Source: Rheinheimera sp. 1928-s (GTDB lineage: Bacteria; Pseudomonadota; Gammaproteobacteria; Enterobacterales; Alteromonadaceae). Taken from it: a stretch of DNA of 64,000 nucleotides. The notes beneath the pieces were generated by a model that saw only the letters and a program-made list of their open reading frames with translations, had not been told where the DNA came from and made no database searches. Both the position numbers and the translations under genes were made by a program. Numbering within the stretch: the stretch's first letter is position 1; every line of letters starts with the position of its first letter. This document shows positions 1 to 8,330 of this stretch, piece by piece. The DNA lies in the NCBI RefSeq assembly GCF_029269265.1, contig NZ_JARIXP010000004.1, forward strand, positions 124,001-188,000. Direction: 5' to 3'.

Positions 1-1354
1 TGTAAGGGATATAGCGCACATCGCCCATCGGCACTTTGCCAAATACGGCTTCAATGAGAGGCGCATACAAATTAATGTCCGGCACCATCACCATCACATC
101 TTTAGCGCCAAGATCCGGGTATTCAGTAAAAAGCTGCAACAGGTGATCATGCAGAATTTCTACTTCCCGAAGTGGGCTATGCGCCTTTTGAAAGCAGATG
201 CTGCGCGCCGCTTCAGCTGTTAAGGCTGGCCATTGGCTTTGGGTTTCAGTGATGGAGCGCAGCTGCAAAATATCGTCCTGCAACTGGCCTAATAAATGGT
301 TGGTGTTGGGAGCTTCAAATAAATCGACTTTTTGATGGGCAAACAGCTCTTTATGAGCGGCAGTTTCGTCAAACTGGTCCAGCAAGCGAATATAATCCCG
401 CCCCTGTTTACCCCAGGCCGCCAGCAAAGGCTGTGCCTGGCCTGATAATTGCTCAGCACTGGCAAAAGGTAAAAAACCGGCCTTAGTTGGCTGGCGTTTT
501 TGCGCTGCTTTGACTTTGTCTTTTTCGGCAATAATATCGGCCCAATACAACTGACAAGGGTTTAATACCGCCAATAAAATCTGACAATAAGGCGCTAAGG
601 CCGACAAGACTTCCAGCATTTGTTGTGGCAAAGACGAAATACCAAAAATAATCACCCGGCGTGGTAAATTTTTTGGCGCTTTTTTCCAGCTTTTCACTTG
701 TTGTAAAAAAGCCTGATGCAAGGAAAACCGGCTTTGTTGCTGCTGCTCTGCGGGAAGCTCTGCCAAAATCGCCTGCCAAAGTTTGGCCTGCCACAGCTGA
801 TCATCCGGCATAGCTTTCGCATCGCCATCCATTTGTGCCAGCCGATACAGCCCTTTGGCCCAATCGGCCAGCCAATCGGCGCGATACACCTGATACTGGT
901 CAAATAAATCCGCCAGTTTCAAAGCCAACTGAGAACGTTTTTGTTGGTCTTTATCCTCACTGATAAAACGGCGCAACAGCTCAAATTCATCCTCTGCGAC
1001 TAACGCCGGCAATAACCGGAAAATACGCCAGCGCAAACTGTCTTTACTAAACACAGACAAATCAGGCAGTTGCTGCTCTGGCAGCGCCAGCTGATACATG
1101 CTCCAGATAAAACGGCCAGGTAGTTGCACCTGCATAGCAGCGGCTATACCTAAACCACGCGCAAAAGGATCGGCTTCATCAGGAGAAGCGGCAAAAGCCA
1201 GCTTCAGCCACTGCGCTATACCATTACTTTGCACCAGCACCTGTTCAAGCTCTAAGGGCGAGAGTGGATAACGCTGACAAAACTGCACCAGAAGCGAGCG
1301 CAGCTGCTCCAGCTGATTGGAATGGATCACTAAAAAACCAGGCTCAAGTGCCAA
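1..1354 (-). CDS. recC: Exodeoxyribonuclease V subunit gamma (RecC), 3' part cut by window edge
   Basis: RecC is the Chi-recognising subunit of the RecBCD helicase-nuclease, which processes double-strand breaks for RecA loading. The roughly 451 visible residues are the N-terminal part of a protein that is usually about 1100 residues; the rest lies left of the window. The N terminus follows the RecC pattern: VIHSNQLEQL, then VLVQSNGIAQWL, then PGRFIWSMY. The start is inferred to be TTG at 1354. There is an in-frame stop just upstream, no ATG in the right place, and a GGAG 10 nt before the TTG. Family identification is confident; the start codon is less certain. Confidence 0.9.
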   Translation of the reverse strand, partial: MALEPGFLVIHSNQLEQLRSLLVQFCQRYPLSPLELEQVLVQSNGIAQWLKLAFAASPDEADPFARGLGIAAAMQVQLPGRFIWSMYQLALPEQQLPDLSVFSKDSLRWRIFRLLPALVAEDEFELLRRFISEDKDQQKRSQLALKLADLFDQYQVYRADWLADWAKGLYRLAQMDGDAKAMPDDQLWQAKLWQAILAELPAEQQQQSRFSLHQAFLQQVKSWKKAPKNLPRRVIIFGISSLPQQMLEVLSALAPYCQILLAVLNPCQLYWADIIAEKDKVKAAQKRQPTKAGFLPFASAEQLSGQAQPLLAAWGKQGRDYIRLLDQFDETAAHKELFAHQKVDLFEAPNTNHLLGQLQDDILQLRSITETQSQWPALTAEAARSICFQKAHSPLREVEILHDHLLQLFTEYPDLGAKDVMVMVPDINLYAPLIEAVFGKVPMGDVRYIPY

Positions 1355-1535
1355 TGCGACAGTACTCCGTTAATGTTTATTAGTTTGCTGTTTAAGCTAG
1401 AAAACCGATTTTGCCACAGTGAGTTGCATACGCCTATTGGGTTTTTCGTGAAACTAGATACAAATCATAACTGCTGGAGTCAGTTCACAACGCTGCTGAG
1501 GCGTTATTAAAGGTTGCGCATTAACCACTGCCACA

Positions 1536-1763
1536 ATGCGCCAGTTTGACGAGAGTTATCTGAGCATCCCAAAACCCTCGTAGCCAGCAGATATAAAAGC
1601 ATTACGTGAGCGCTATAACCTCAGGAAACTCTTATTTACCCGTTATCTGAATACGACAGAGTCAACAGTGCAAAAATGGGAATTCGACAAAAACCAGCCT
1701 GAAGCTATAGCCTTAAAACTACTGACAATGGTGGATAAATATATGCTGGAGCTTTTGTACTAA
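1536..1763 (+). pseudogene. Broken HTH antitoxin-type regulator (HigA/NadS-like)
   Basis: Read from ATG 1536, this frame gives MRQFDESYLSIPKPS, then an in-frame TAG at 1581, then PADIKALRERYNL and TRYLNTTESTVQKWE, ending at TAA 1761. The order (short MRxFDE leader, P-x-DIKALRERYNL, LNTTESTVQKWE, LKLLxMVDK) is that of small HTH_3/XRE antitoxins of the HigA/NadS kind. Helix 2 is also altered: RKLLF stands where SQxxF is usual. No toxin gene is visible on the left, where HigB-type toxins normally sit. I read it as a decayed solitary antitoxin, although internal re-initiation after the stop cannot be excluded. Its end overlaps the convergent gene by 4 nt. Confidence 0.65.
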
Positions 1764-2371
1764 AGGGGGTTGGGCATAGATTGACTTATCATTTGTAAGT
1801 GGTGCATTTGTCTTTTTTCTCTTAAATCTTCAATTTTTATTTTTCTAGCCATTAGATGCTCTAAAATTTTATCACTAGTAACGTCCCTTTGAGGCAACTT
1901 ACTTAAAGCTCTCAGCTTTGATGCCAACTCACTTGCCTTGATTCCTAGTATCGCGTACTGATACTGACGTTCTTCGAACCCTTCTGAATAATCTGGTGGT
2001 GTAGCACAGTATTCAAACTCAGCACTAATGGCTGCTTGAGCATTTTCTACTAATAATGGGAAATTTAGTACTTCATACATTATTTTTGTAGGCAGAGATT
2101 TCCATTCTACACTTAACTTTTGCGGTTCAAAATCAGGTGCGGAAACTTGGGCACGGTGATAACCATCAGCATCTGGCTGTCCGTGGCATAAACCATCATC
2201 ACCGACAACTTCAGAACAGCTAGAAACGAATCTATCCAACATAAAAATGACATGAATGCATAAGTATTCAATATCCTTTTGGTTTTTTCTGCGCTGGATT
2301 ACAAAATCTTTAAAAACTGTCAATAAAAAACCCAATACAACTCCAATGAGTCCGTAGATTGCTTTATCCAT
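1760..2371 (-). CDS. Hypothetical membrane-anchored protein (203 aa)
   Basis: I do not recognise this family. One N-terminal hydrophobic segment (about residues 5-24, IYGLIGVVLGFLLTVF) is followed by a basic stretch (QRRKNQKD) and then a soluble, mostly helical C-terminal domain. That arrangement suggests a single-pass inner-membrane anchor with the bulk of the protein in the cytoplasm. AGGTGA lies about 5 nt before the ATG. The gene is AT-richer than its neighbours and lies in an accessory patch beside a decayed antitoxin, which suggests acquisition by transfer. No function is assigned. Confidence 0.6.
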   Translation of the reverse strand: MDKAIYGLIGVVLGFLLTVFKDFVIQRRKNQKDIEYLCIHVIFMLDRFVSSCSEVVGDDGLCHGQPDADGYHRAQVSAPDFEPQKLSVEWKSLPTKIMYEVLNFPLLVENAQAAISAEFEYCATPPDYSEGFEERQYQYAILGIKASELASKLRALSKLPQRDVTSDKILEHLMARKIKIEDLREKRQMHHLQMISQSMPNPL

Positions 2372-2558
2372 TTAATCACCTGCAGTTACTTTGGTTTAGC
2401 AATGTAATATCGAAGAGGCAGCCTGCGGAAATAGAAAAGTTAAGTATGCACTTGAGAACACAGCAGAATACTTGTTCAAAAACTTCTACCCCCCCAAAAA
2501 AATCTACCTAATGATCTCTTTTATCTTTTGATCTTCCTCGCATCACTGAAACCGAAAG

Positions 2559-3002
2559 TCAGCTGCGAGTGAAGCGAGTGCGTTGTAATTGTTGGTGTAA
2601 CGCTCTGACTTCATACTCTGCCTTTTTCACTTGCAACTCTAATAACTTATCTTGCATGGGCTGTATCTTAGTGTGCCAATAATAGAAGCCTGAACTTGTA
2701 AATCCAAGACCAAAAATGAGAAAACAACTGCTATAAATCCCCAGCTCAAACTCTTTATTTAACTTAGCTATTTCAGCTTTCTGTTCAAGCAGATAAAGCT
2801 CAAGTTTCTCCGCAGCAGTAGGTTTATTTTTAGCCTTCAGAGTCTCTATGGGTACGAGCCTTTCAAAAGCCATCGAATTGTAATATTCATGCCTGATAAA
2901 AAACATGATCCCTGTTGTAAGCAAAATCAATAAACCAAACATTGCATAAAACTTGTAAACATTGTCTGTCGGCAAGGGTATTCTAGATTGCACTAAAGTC
3001 AT
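2559..3002 (-). CDS. Hypothetical two-TM protein (147 aa)
   Basis: Unrecognised protein with two hydrophobic segments (about residues 19-37, FYAMFGLLILLTTGIMFF, and about 92-111, SCFLIFGLGFTSSGFYYWH). They are separated by a charged helical stretch rich in K, E and L, and a second charged helix follows to the C terminus; both could form coiled coils. The ATG at 3002 is preceded directly by AAGG, too close for an ideal ribosome site. GTG at 2993 would be better spaced, and a TTG at 3065 lies inside a strong inverted repeat and is unlikely. It probably belongs to the same accessory patch as the gene at 1760-2371. Confidence 0.55.
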   Translation of the reverse strand: MTLVQSRIPLPTDNVYKFYAMFGLLILLTTGIMFFIRHEYYNSMAFERLVPIETLKAKNKPTAAEKLELYLLEQKAEIAKLNKEFELGIYSSCFLIFGLGFTSSGFYYWHTKIQPMQDKLLELQVKKAEYEVRALHQQLQRTRFTRS

Positions 3003-3029
3003 CCTTATATATTGAGCTTTCGAGTTTTT

Positions 3030-3076
3030 GAGTAATGTGATTGAGGTCTGTGAAAACGACCTCAATCACATTACTC
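3030..3076. repeat. Perfect 19-bp inverted repeat upstream of orphan gene
   Basis: The arm at 3030-3048 (GAGTAATGTGATTGAGGTC) is matched without error by its reverse complement at 3058-3076, around a 9-nt loop. It has no T-run on either side, so it does not look like an intrinsic terminator. It sits in the 5' region of the gene ending at 2559 and could be an operator, a leader hairpin or the scar of a mobile element. Confidence 0.85.
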
Positions 3077-3172
3077 TGAGACATCAGCAAACAGAGCCAG
3101 TAAACGTTACTTAACTCTATTGTTAACTCAACAGCATTTAGCTGTATTTTTATAACACTGGCAACAACAGCC

Positions 3173-3994
3173 CTACTCCCCCGGCTTTCTAAACTTCAGC
3201 ACCATTTGGTTTACTTCGCCAATAGCCTGATGCCTGGCTTTTTCTTCTTCAGTACCAGCCATAGTAGGTGGTAAAGACCAGATGCCTGATGGGTGATCGG
3301 CGGTGTCTTTTGGGTTGAGCAACATATCGCTGCTTGCTTCAAAACTAAATCCGGCTTCTTTGGCCAGTTTTAACCATAACGGCTCTGGCACATAACCGGT
3401 TTTTTTCCAGTCTGTATTGATTAAATTGTCTGGCAGACGCGGCGCCACTACCCCTAATACACCACCTGGTTTCAGCGCTTTGTAAAAGTTGGCCAAGGCA
3501 TGTTTTAACGAGGTTTCGCCATCAAATAGATAGAGCTGATTACGGATAGACAGCACCACATCAACGCTGCCTGCTGGCGCTATGTCGATGTCAGCCAAAG
3601 GCGCAAAGTTGGTCACAGTGACATTTTTATAGATGGGGTGGGATGCAAGTTTTGCTTTAAATTCTGCGCGGCCTTTTTGCATATAGTCAGCGCTTAAAAA
3701 GGTGAACTTATCGGAATAATGGGCGGCGTAGAGTTTGCCTTTTTCTGCCAGTAGCGGCGCCAGAATTTCGGTATACCAACCAGAACCAGGCCAGACTTCG
3801 ACCACTGTGCTTTGTGGTGTCACTTCAAAAAATGCCATTGTTTGTTCTGGCTTACGTGCAGCGTCACGTTTTTTATTTTCAGCACTGCGAGCTTCATGCT
3901 GCAAAGCCTGACTGATACCAGCATCCGCAGTGGCGGAAAAACTGCTTTGACTGAGCAGCAGAAACACGCTCAAACCTAATACTTTAGCTAACAT
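3173..3994 (-). CDS. Exported class I SAM methyltransferase-like protein
   Basis: The N terminus is a clear signal peptide (MLAKVLGLSVFLLLSQSSFSA, cleavage after about residue 21). It is followed by a Rossmann-type methyltransferase fold: motif I appears as VVEVWPGSGWYTEIL, followed by VVLSIRNQLYL and ALKPGGVLGVV, the usual post-motif strands. The family resembles the predicted methyltransferases of COG4798. ATG 3994 is chosen because AAGGA lies 7 nt upstream; the TTG two codons earlier overlaps that site. Why a methyltransferase fold should be exported is unclear, since S-adenosylmethionine is cytoplasmic. It may bind another ligand, or the hydrophobic N terminus may be a membrane anchor. 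Confidence 0.75.
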   Translation of the reverse strand: MLAKVLGLSVFLLLSQSSFSATADAGISQALQHEARSAENKKRDAARKPEQTMAFFEVTPQSTVVEVWPGSGWYTEILAPLLAEKGKLYAAHYSDKFTFLSADYMQKGRAEFKAKLASHPIYKNVTVTNFAPLADIDIAPAGSVDVVLSIRNQLYLFDGETSLKHALANFYKALKPGGVLGVVAPRLPDNLINTDWKKTGYVPEPLWLKLAKEAGFSFEASSDMLLNPKDTADHPSGIWSLPPTMAGTEEEKARHQAIGEVNQMVLKFRKPGE

Positions 3995-4106
3995 ATCCAA
4001 TTCCTTTTACAGTTTATTTTTGTCAACAAGCTCTGAATAAAAGGTAAAGGTATTTCATTGTTTTTGAAAGCGATTTAACTGCAAAAGCATAACAAAGCTC
4101 AGCATT

Positions 4107-4150
4107 AATCTGTCGAGGCACGGCAGCCCCCCCTGTTGCCTCGACAGATT
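4107..4150 (-). terminator. Stem-loop, probable terminator of the hydrolase gene
   Basis: Perfect 14-bp stem (4107-4120 with 4137-4150, TGTCGAGGCA core) around a 16-nt loop. It lies 40 nt after the stop of the hydrolase gene at 4191-5552. There is no good U-tract on either strand, so termination may be weak or the structure may protect a 3' end. Confidence 0.6.
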
Positions 4151-4190
4151 TGAACATCCTGTTGCACTGCCGCTTTGCGACCAGTGCAAG

Positions 4191-5552
4191 CTACTTTTGC
4201 AACTGATACTGCCAGGACAAGCCAGTGTCATAACGTGCAGGAAAACCTAACCAACCGCTGCTGTTTTCCGTTGCTTTAGCTGCGGCATCGGTGGGAGTTG
4301 GTGCTAATTTCAAATACTCACATTGCGCGCTGATGGCTTTGACATGGCAGTCCAGCATCGCCAACGCAAAATGTTTATTGATGTCGTTGATGCTTTGCGC
4401 CGACCAGCTGGCATCGTGGTAATGACCAAAATCCATTTTGTTTTGCCGTGCTATAGCAGGCGCCGGATGAGGGGCAATATTGTGGCGGGCATTGTGATAG
4501 GTCAGCATGTATTTACTGTTGCTGTCTTGGCGGCCAGTTTGGTTATACAGCCACTGCATGCCTTCATAACCCGACACATCATCCTGATCTCCAGCAAAGT
4601 AAAGCAGTGGTACTTTGATTGCCGCCAGCGTTTCGGCTGAAAACAGCTTATGCTGGCCTCCCCATGGCGCTATGGCTATAGCGGCTTTCCAGGCTGAGTC
4701 GACTTTTAACTCTGCAGCTGTTTTCGGGTATTGCCCACCAGCACAGCTATTCAGCAATTGTTTTAATGCCGCATTAGTCGCTTGATCTTTGTTACCAGTA
4801 AAAGCCTGCACACTTTGCTCGGTAAAGTTAAAGCAGCCACCCACTGTATTGATGGCGCCATAACCGCCCATTGAATAACCAATCACAGCGGCTGCATCAG
4901 TATTGATCACACCTTCTAACGCCTTTGGATGCTCGCGAAAGTAAGACAAGACAAACTGCTGATCACGGGATCGATGGTACAAAGTAGCAGGAAAACCAGC
5001 ATAAGGCGCTTTGATGGCATCCACTTCGGCATTGGTCGATTGTGGGTGATCAATAGCGGCCACCACATAACCATGCGAAGCTAAATGCTCGGCCAGATAA
5101 AACATCAAAGTTCTGTAGCCAACATAACCATGAGACAACACCACCAGCGGGTATTTCTGGTTTGTTTTTGCTTTGGCGTCCCGCAGTGCATTGGCCTGAA
5201 TACGAAAAGGCTGGTGGCTTTTGGTCACATTGTCATACGTCGCTGGCTGCGCTAAAGCACCCGTTGGCAGAGTTTTTTCCGCCGGGTACCAGAGCTCCAG
5301 CAGTAGTTCACGGTCTTGTTTTTTTTGGGTCAACAGGTTTAATTGCGCCGGGTTGGTGATACGTAAACTAGTCACACCCACTTGCTGTGTTCCTGTCGCA
5401 GCCAGTTGCGGTTGCATTTCCAAAGGGCGTGGCTGATACAACTGCTCTGCGGCTGTGGTAGCAAGAGTATTCGCAGTGGCATAAGTAGAAAACAAGCTGC
5501 CGCCTGTTATGGATAAAGTGAAGGTTAAAAAAGACAGGGTAAAGAGACGCAT
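4191..5552 (-). CDS. Exported alpha/beta hydrolase (dienelactone hydrolase/PAF-acetylhydrolase-like)
   Basis: A signal peptide (about residues 1-27) is followed by an alpha/beta-hydrolase domain. The strand LVVLSHGYVGYRT supplies the oxyanion region, VIGYSMGGYGA the GxSxG nucleophile elbow, and FAGDQDDVSGYE a probable acid region. HNIAPHP is a candidate for the catalytic His. The size (453 aa) and layout fit the predicted dienelactone hydrolases of COG4188. The start at 5552 is chosen because AAGGAG lies 6-7 nt upstream; the in-frame ATG at 5567 contains that ribosome site. It lies 131 nt downstream of a TonB-dependent receptor in the same direction, so the two may act together on an imported ester substrate, but that is inference. 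Confidence 0.8.
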   Translation of the reverse strand: MRLFTLSFLTFTLSITGGSLFSTYATANTLATTAAEQLYQPRPLEMQPQLAATGTQQVGVTSLRITNPAQLNLLTQKKQDRELLLELWYPAEKTLPTGALAQPATYDNVTKSHQPFRIQANALRDAKAKTNQKYPLVVLSHGYVGYRTLMFYLAEHLASHGYVVAAIDHPQSTNAEVDAIKAPYAGFPATLYHRSRDQQFVLSYFREHPKALEGVINTDAAAVIGYSMGGYGAINTVGGCFNFTEQSVQAFTGNKDQATNAALKQLLNSCAGGQYPKTAAELKVDSAWKAAIAIAPWGGQHKLFSAETLAAIKVPLLYFAGDQDDVSGYEGMQWLYNQTGRQDSNSKYMLTYHNARHNIAPHPAPAIARQNKMDFGHYHDASWSAQSINDINKHFALAMLDCHVKAISAQCEYLKLAPTPTDAAAKATENSSGWLGFPARYDTGLSWQYQLQK

Positions 5553-5598
5553 CAATGGCTCCTTCAAAAATGGGAAATGGCCTGATTGGAAAACAATG

Positions 5599-5652
5599 AA
5601 AGCTGCGGCAGGGAAAACCTAATCTTTATGGTCCTCTCCCACTGCAGCTTTT
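5599..5652 (-). terminator. Probable terminator after the TonB receptor gene
   Basis: AAAGCTGC (5599-5606) pairs with GCAGCTTT (5644-5651), with a further short inner GGGA/TCCC pairing. It lies 32 nt past the stop of the receptor gene at 5684-8008. There is no strong U-tract, so read-through into the hydrolase gene is plausible. Confidence 0.45.
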
Positions 5653-5683
5653 TGTCTACAAGCCGCTATTACACAAAGCGCTG

Positions 5684-8008
5684 TTACATAAAGCTTTTGG
5701 TAAACTCAATACCAAAGAACGCTGGCGCACCCGGAATAAAGCTTGGGAAACCAAAAGCGCCGCCTGTGTTGCCCGCATCCACCAGATATTCTTTATCAAA
5801 TAAGTTGCTGGAATACAGAGTCACAGACCAATGCTGCTGAGTGTTCTCGAGCCCTACACGCAAGCTGGTTAACTGCACAGCGCCCTGGCTGATATCAAAA
5901 CCTGCCACAGGAGCGTTGGCTTCTTCAAAGAAAATATCGCTGCGGAAACTGTAGATCAACGAGCTGTTCAGCTGATATTCGCCGCCCAGTTCATAGCTAT
6001 GCATCAGGCCTGTACCTGCAGTGTATTCAGGCTGCAGGCGGAATCTGTTGCCCGCTAAGTTACCGTTGCTGCTGTCATCATCAATTTTTGCGTCAATCCA
6101 GGCCAGGTTGGCAAACCAGTCCAGATTGTCTGTTAAGGTGACACTCAGCTCGGTTTCTATACCAATATTTTTGGCGTTGCCTGCGTTGGCTGTATAGGTG
6201 TTACCGGCATCATCACGCAGGCTAACCTGGAAGTTCTGATAATCCTGATAGAACATCGATACCGCATAACGCAGCGCGTTGTTTGCCGTGCTGCCTTTGA
6301 TACCCGCCTCGTAGTTCCAGATATACTCAGCCGGAATTTCGGTCACTCTTGGTACTACGCCAGCAGCACTAGTGGCAGAACCTACATCCATCACCTCCGA
6401 ACGACGGCCTTTTGAAACAGTAGCGTAGACGTTTAGTTGTTCGTTCAAACGATACAGCGCATTAAAACGTGGTAACCAGGCATCAAAGCTGCCTTCGGCA
6501 CTAAAAATTTGACCATTGGTTGAAACTACGGGCAATAGCGGTGCTTTTGTCAGGAATGAATTGGCAAAGTTGGAAGCGTAACGGCTGGTTTTATCTTCAT
6601 CGACATAACGTAAACCTGCAGTCAGCTCCAGTTCTTTTGTCACTGCATAACTGAAATCAGCAAACACCGAAAAGGCTTTATTTTCACCAAAATTCTGATA
6701 GCTGCCTTGATAAGGCAATACCTGCAACTGGCCTTGAGTCAGCAGTGGCGTCAAAATATTCACTGTGCCGTCAGGGTTAATACAAGGCTGATTATAAGCG
6801 GCCAAAACTCCGACACAGTTCAGATAAATGGATTCCTCTGTACTAAAAGGCACCAACTGAGAGCCGTCCTCGTCAAAGTAACTGACGCCAAAGAAGCTAT
6901 TGAGTTTGTCGCCGCTGTAATTCAGGCGTAATTCCTGGCTGAATTGATCGCCAACCGCATCTTCGGCAAATTCTAAAAACCAGGCCTGGGTGCCATCTGC
7001 ATCAAAGACTTCCAATGAATCAAAACTACGTTTGGCGCTGATGCTGGTTAACTGCCACTGCTCGTTTAAATCCCAGTTCACTGTCATATTTAAGTCTTTG
7101 ACTGTGCGCTCTACGCCCAAATCAGATTTGCCAAATACTTGCTGGGCTAAAGGGCTGCCACTGGCCTCTACAAAGCTATATGGGCTGGTATCGCCACCTG
7201 TTGGCGCAAAACGACGACTTTTAAAGGCTGTGCCTGTGTCGTTATTTTTTTCATAGTTGTACACCAGATCGACAGTTAAATCCTCATTCGGGGTAATACG
7301 CAGTGAAGGGCGAATGCCGGTACGTTCAATGCCATGTAAATCCGGCTGGTTTTGCGCAATGTTGTCGACATAACCATCACGCTCTTTATAAGTAAAAGCA
7401 AGGCGGCCTTGTACTTTTTGCTCGCCGCCCGTGATAAAACCATTCACATTTTTTGCAGAAAAATTGCCTGCACCTAAAGTCACGGCAGCTTCAAATTCTT
7501 CCTGAGGTTTACGGGTGGTGACACTTAAAGCCCCCACAGAAGCCGCAGTACCAAATAAAGTCGCCTGTGGGCCTTTGACGACTTCAACCCGTTCAATATC
7601 AAAGAGTTCGAAGTAAGAACCCCGTGAGCGGGAGATATCAGTGCCGTTGTAATAGACAGAAACCCGAGGAGAAGCCTGAGCTGAGCCACTGTCTGAGGTT
7701 ATACCTCGAATGACAAAACCAGGGTTGTTTGGGCTTTGTTCCTGAATAACTAAACCCGGAGTGATGTCAGACAACACATCTAAATCAGCAATACCTAAGT
7801 GTTCCAGCATTTCACCGGTAAAAGCCGCTACAGTGACAGGCACATCCTGAATCGACTGCACGCGCTTTTGCGTGGTCACTGTCATACGTTCTATGGCGGC
7901 TTCATCGCCTTCCGCCGCCATAACGGTAAATGCGCCACTGGCCAAGCTCGCCAACACTAACGAGCTTAACATCTTCTTTTTAAATTGTTTTTGTCTGGAA
8001 TACATCAT
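5684..8008 (-). CDS. TonB-dependent outer-membrane receptor
   Basis: A 774-aa receptor with a signal peptide (cleavage near residue 32), a TonB-box-like segment (MTVTTQ, about 42-47) and a plug domain (about 55-165, with VEVVKGPQATLFGTAA at 141-156). A 22-strand barrel of the size seen in siderophore or carbohydrate receptors follows, ending in an aromatic-rich strand (FFGIEFTKSF). The plug resembles the iron-complex receptors often annotated FyuA/FecA-like, but the substrate cannot be read from sequence. GGAT lies 8 nt before ATG 8008; the next codon is also ATG. I could not see a Fur box upstream. The hydrolase gene follows and could process the imported compound. Confidence 0.88.
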   Translation of the reverse strand: MMYSRQKQFKKKMLSSLVLASLASGAFTVMAAEGDEAAIERMTVTTQKRVQSIQDVPVTVAAFTGEMLEHLGIADLDVLSDITPGLVIQEQSPNNPGFVIRGITSDSGSAQASPRVSVYYNGTDISRSRGSYFELFDIERVEVVKGPQATLFGTAASVGALSVTTRKPQEEFEAAVTLGAGNFSAKNVNGFITGGEQKVQGRLAFTYKERDGYVDNIAQNQPDLHGIERTGIRPSLRITPNEDLTVDLVYNYEKNNDTGTAFKSRRFAPTGGDTSPYSFVEASGSPLAQQVFGKSDLGVERTVKDLNMTVNWDLNEQWQLTSISAKRSFDSLEVFDADGTQAWFLEFAEDAVGDQFSQELRLNYSGDKLNSFFGVSYFDEDGSQLVPFSTEESIYLNCVGVLAAYNQPCINPDGTVNILTPLLTQGQLQVLPYQGSYQNFGENKAFSVFADFSYAVTKELELTAGLRYVDEDKTSRYASNFANSFLTKAPLLPVVSTNGQIFSAEGSFDAWLPRFNALYRLNEQLNVYATVSKGRRSEVMDVGSATSAAGVVPRVTEIPAEYIWNYEAGIKGSTANNALRYAVSMFYQDYQNFQVSLRDDAGNTYTANAGNAKNIGIETELSVTLTDNLDWFANLAWIDAKIDDDSSNGNLAGNRFRLQPEYTAGTGLMHSYELGGEYQLNSSLIYSFRSDIFFEEANAPVAGFDISQGAVQLTSLRVGLENTQQHWSVTLYSSNLFDKEYLVDAGNTGGAFGFPSFIPGAPAFFGIEFTKSFM

Positions 8009-8330
8009 TACTAAAATCCATCTGAGTGAGGGGAACAGCGGATTAAAGTAATGACTCTAAATGACAGGCCAACTACATTTGGCTTACAAGTTGGTTACAG
8101 TAGAAAAATAGTGATGGTATATAACCGATTAATTTATATGGTTTTTCTAATCTTGAAACATCTAAAGTTCGGCGCCGTCTACTGAATTCGACACCCCCTG
8201 CTCTGGCTCTTTAGCCTGGCTTTATCGCGGCAATCTGCCCGTCTTTCGCAAAAATGTTAGAGTCCAAAGGCAAGCTTACGCCGCTGAGTATATAGTTGGG
8301 TTATCTGTTCGCTGCGTTCACAAGGGCTTT
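8009..8330. other. Divergent intergenic region, receptor / solute-binding gene
   Basis: This 322-bp stretch carries the promoters for two divergent genes. The only clear structure is a short inverted repeat CCAACT (8069-8074) / AGTTGG (8089-8094), which could be an operator for the receptor gene. The rest is AT-rich without a confident promoter match. Confidence 0.4.
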
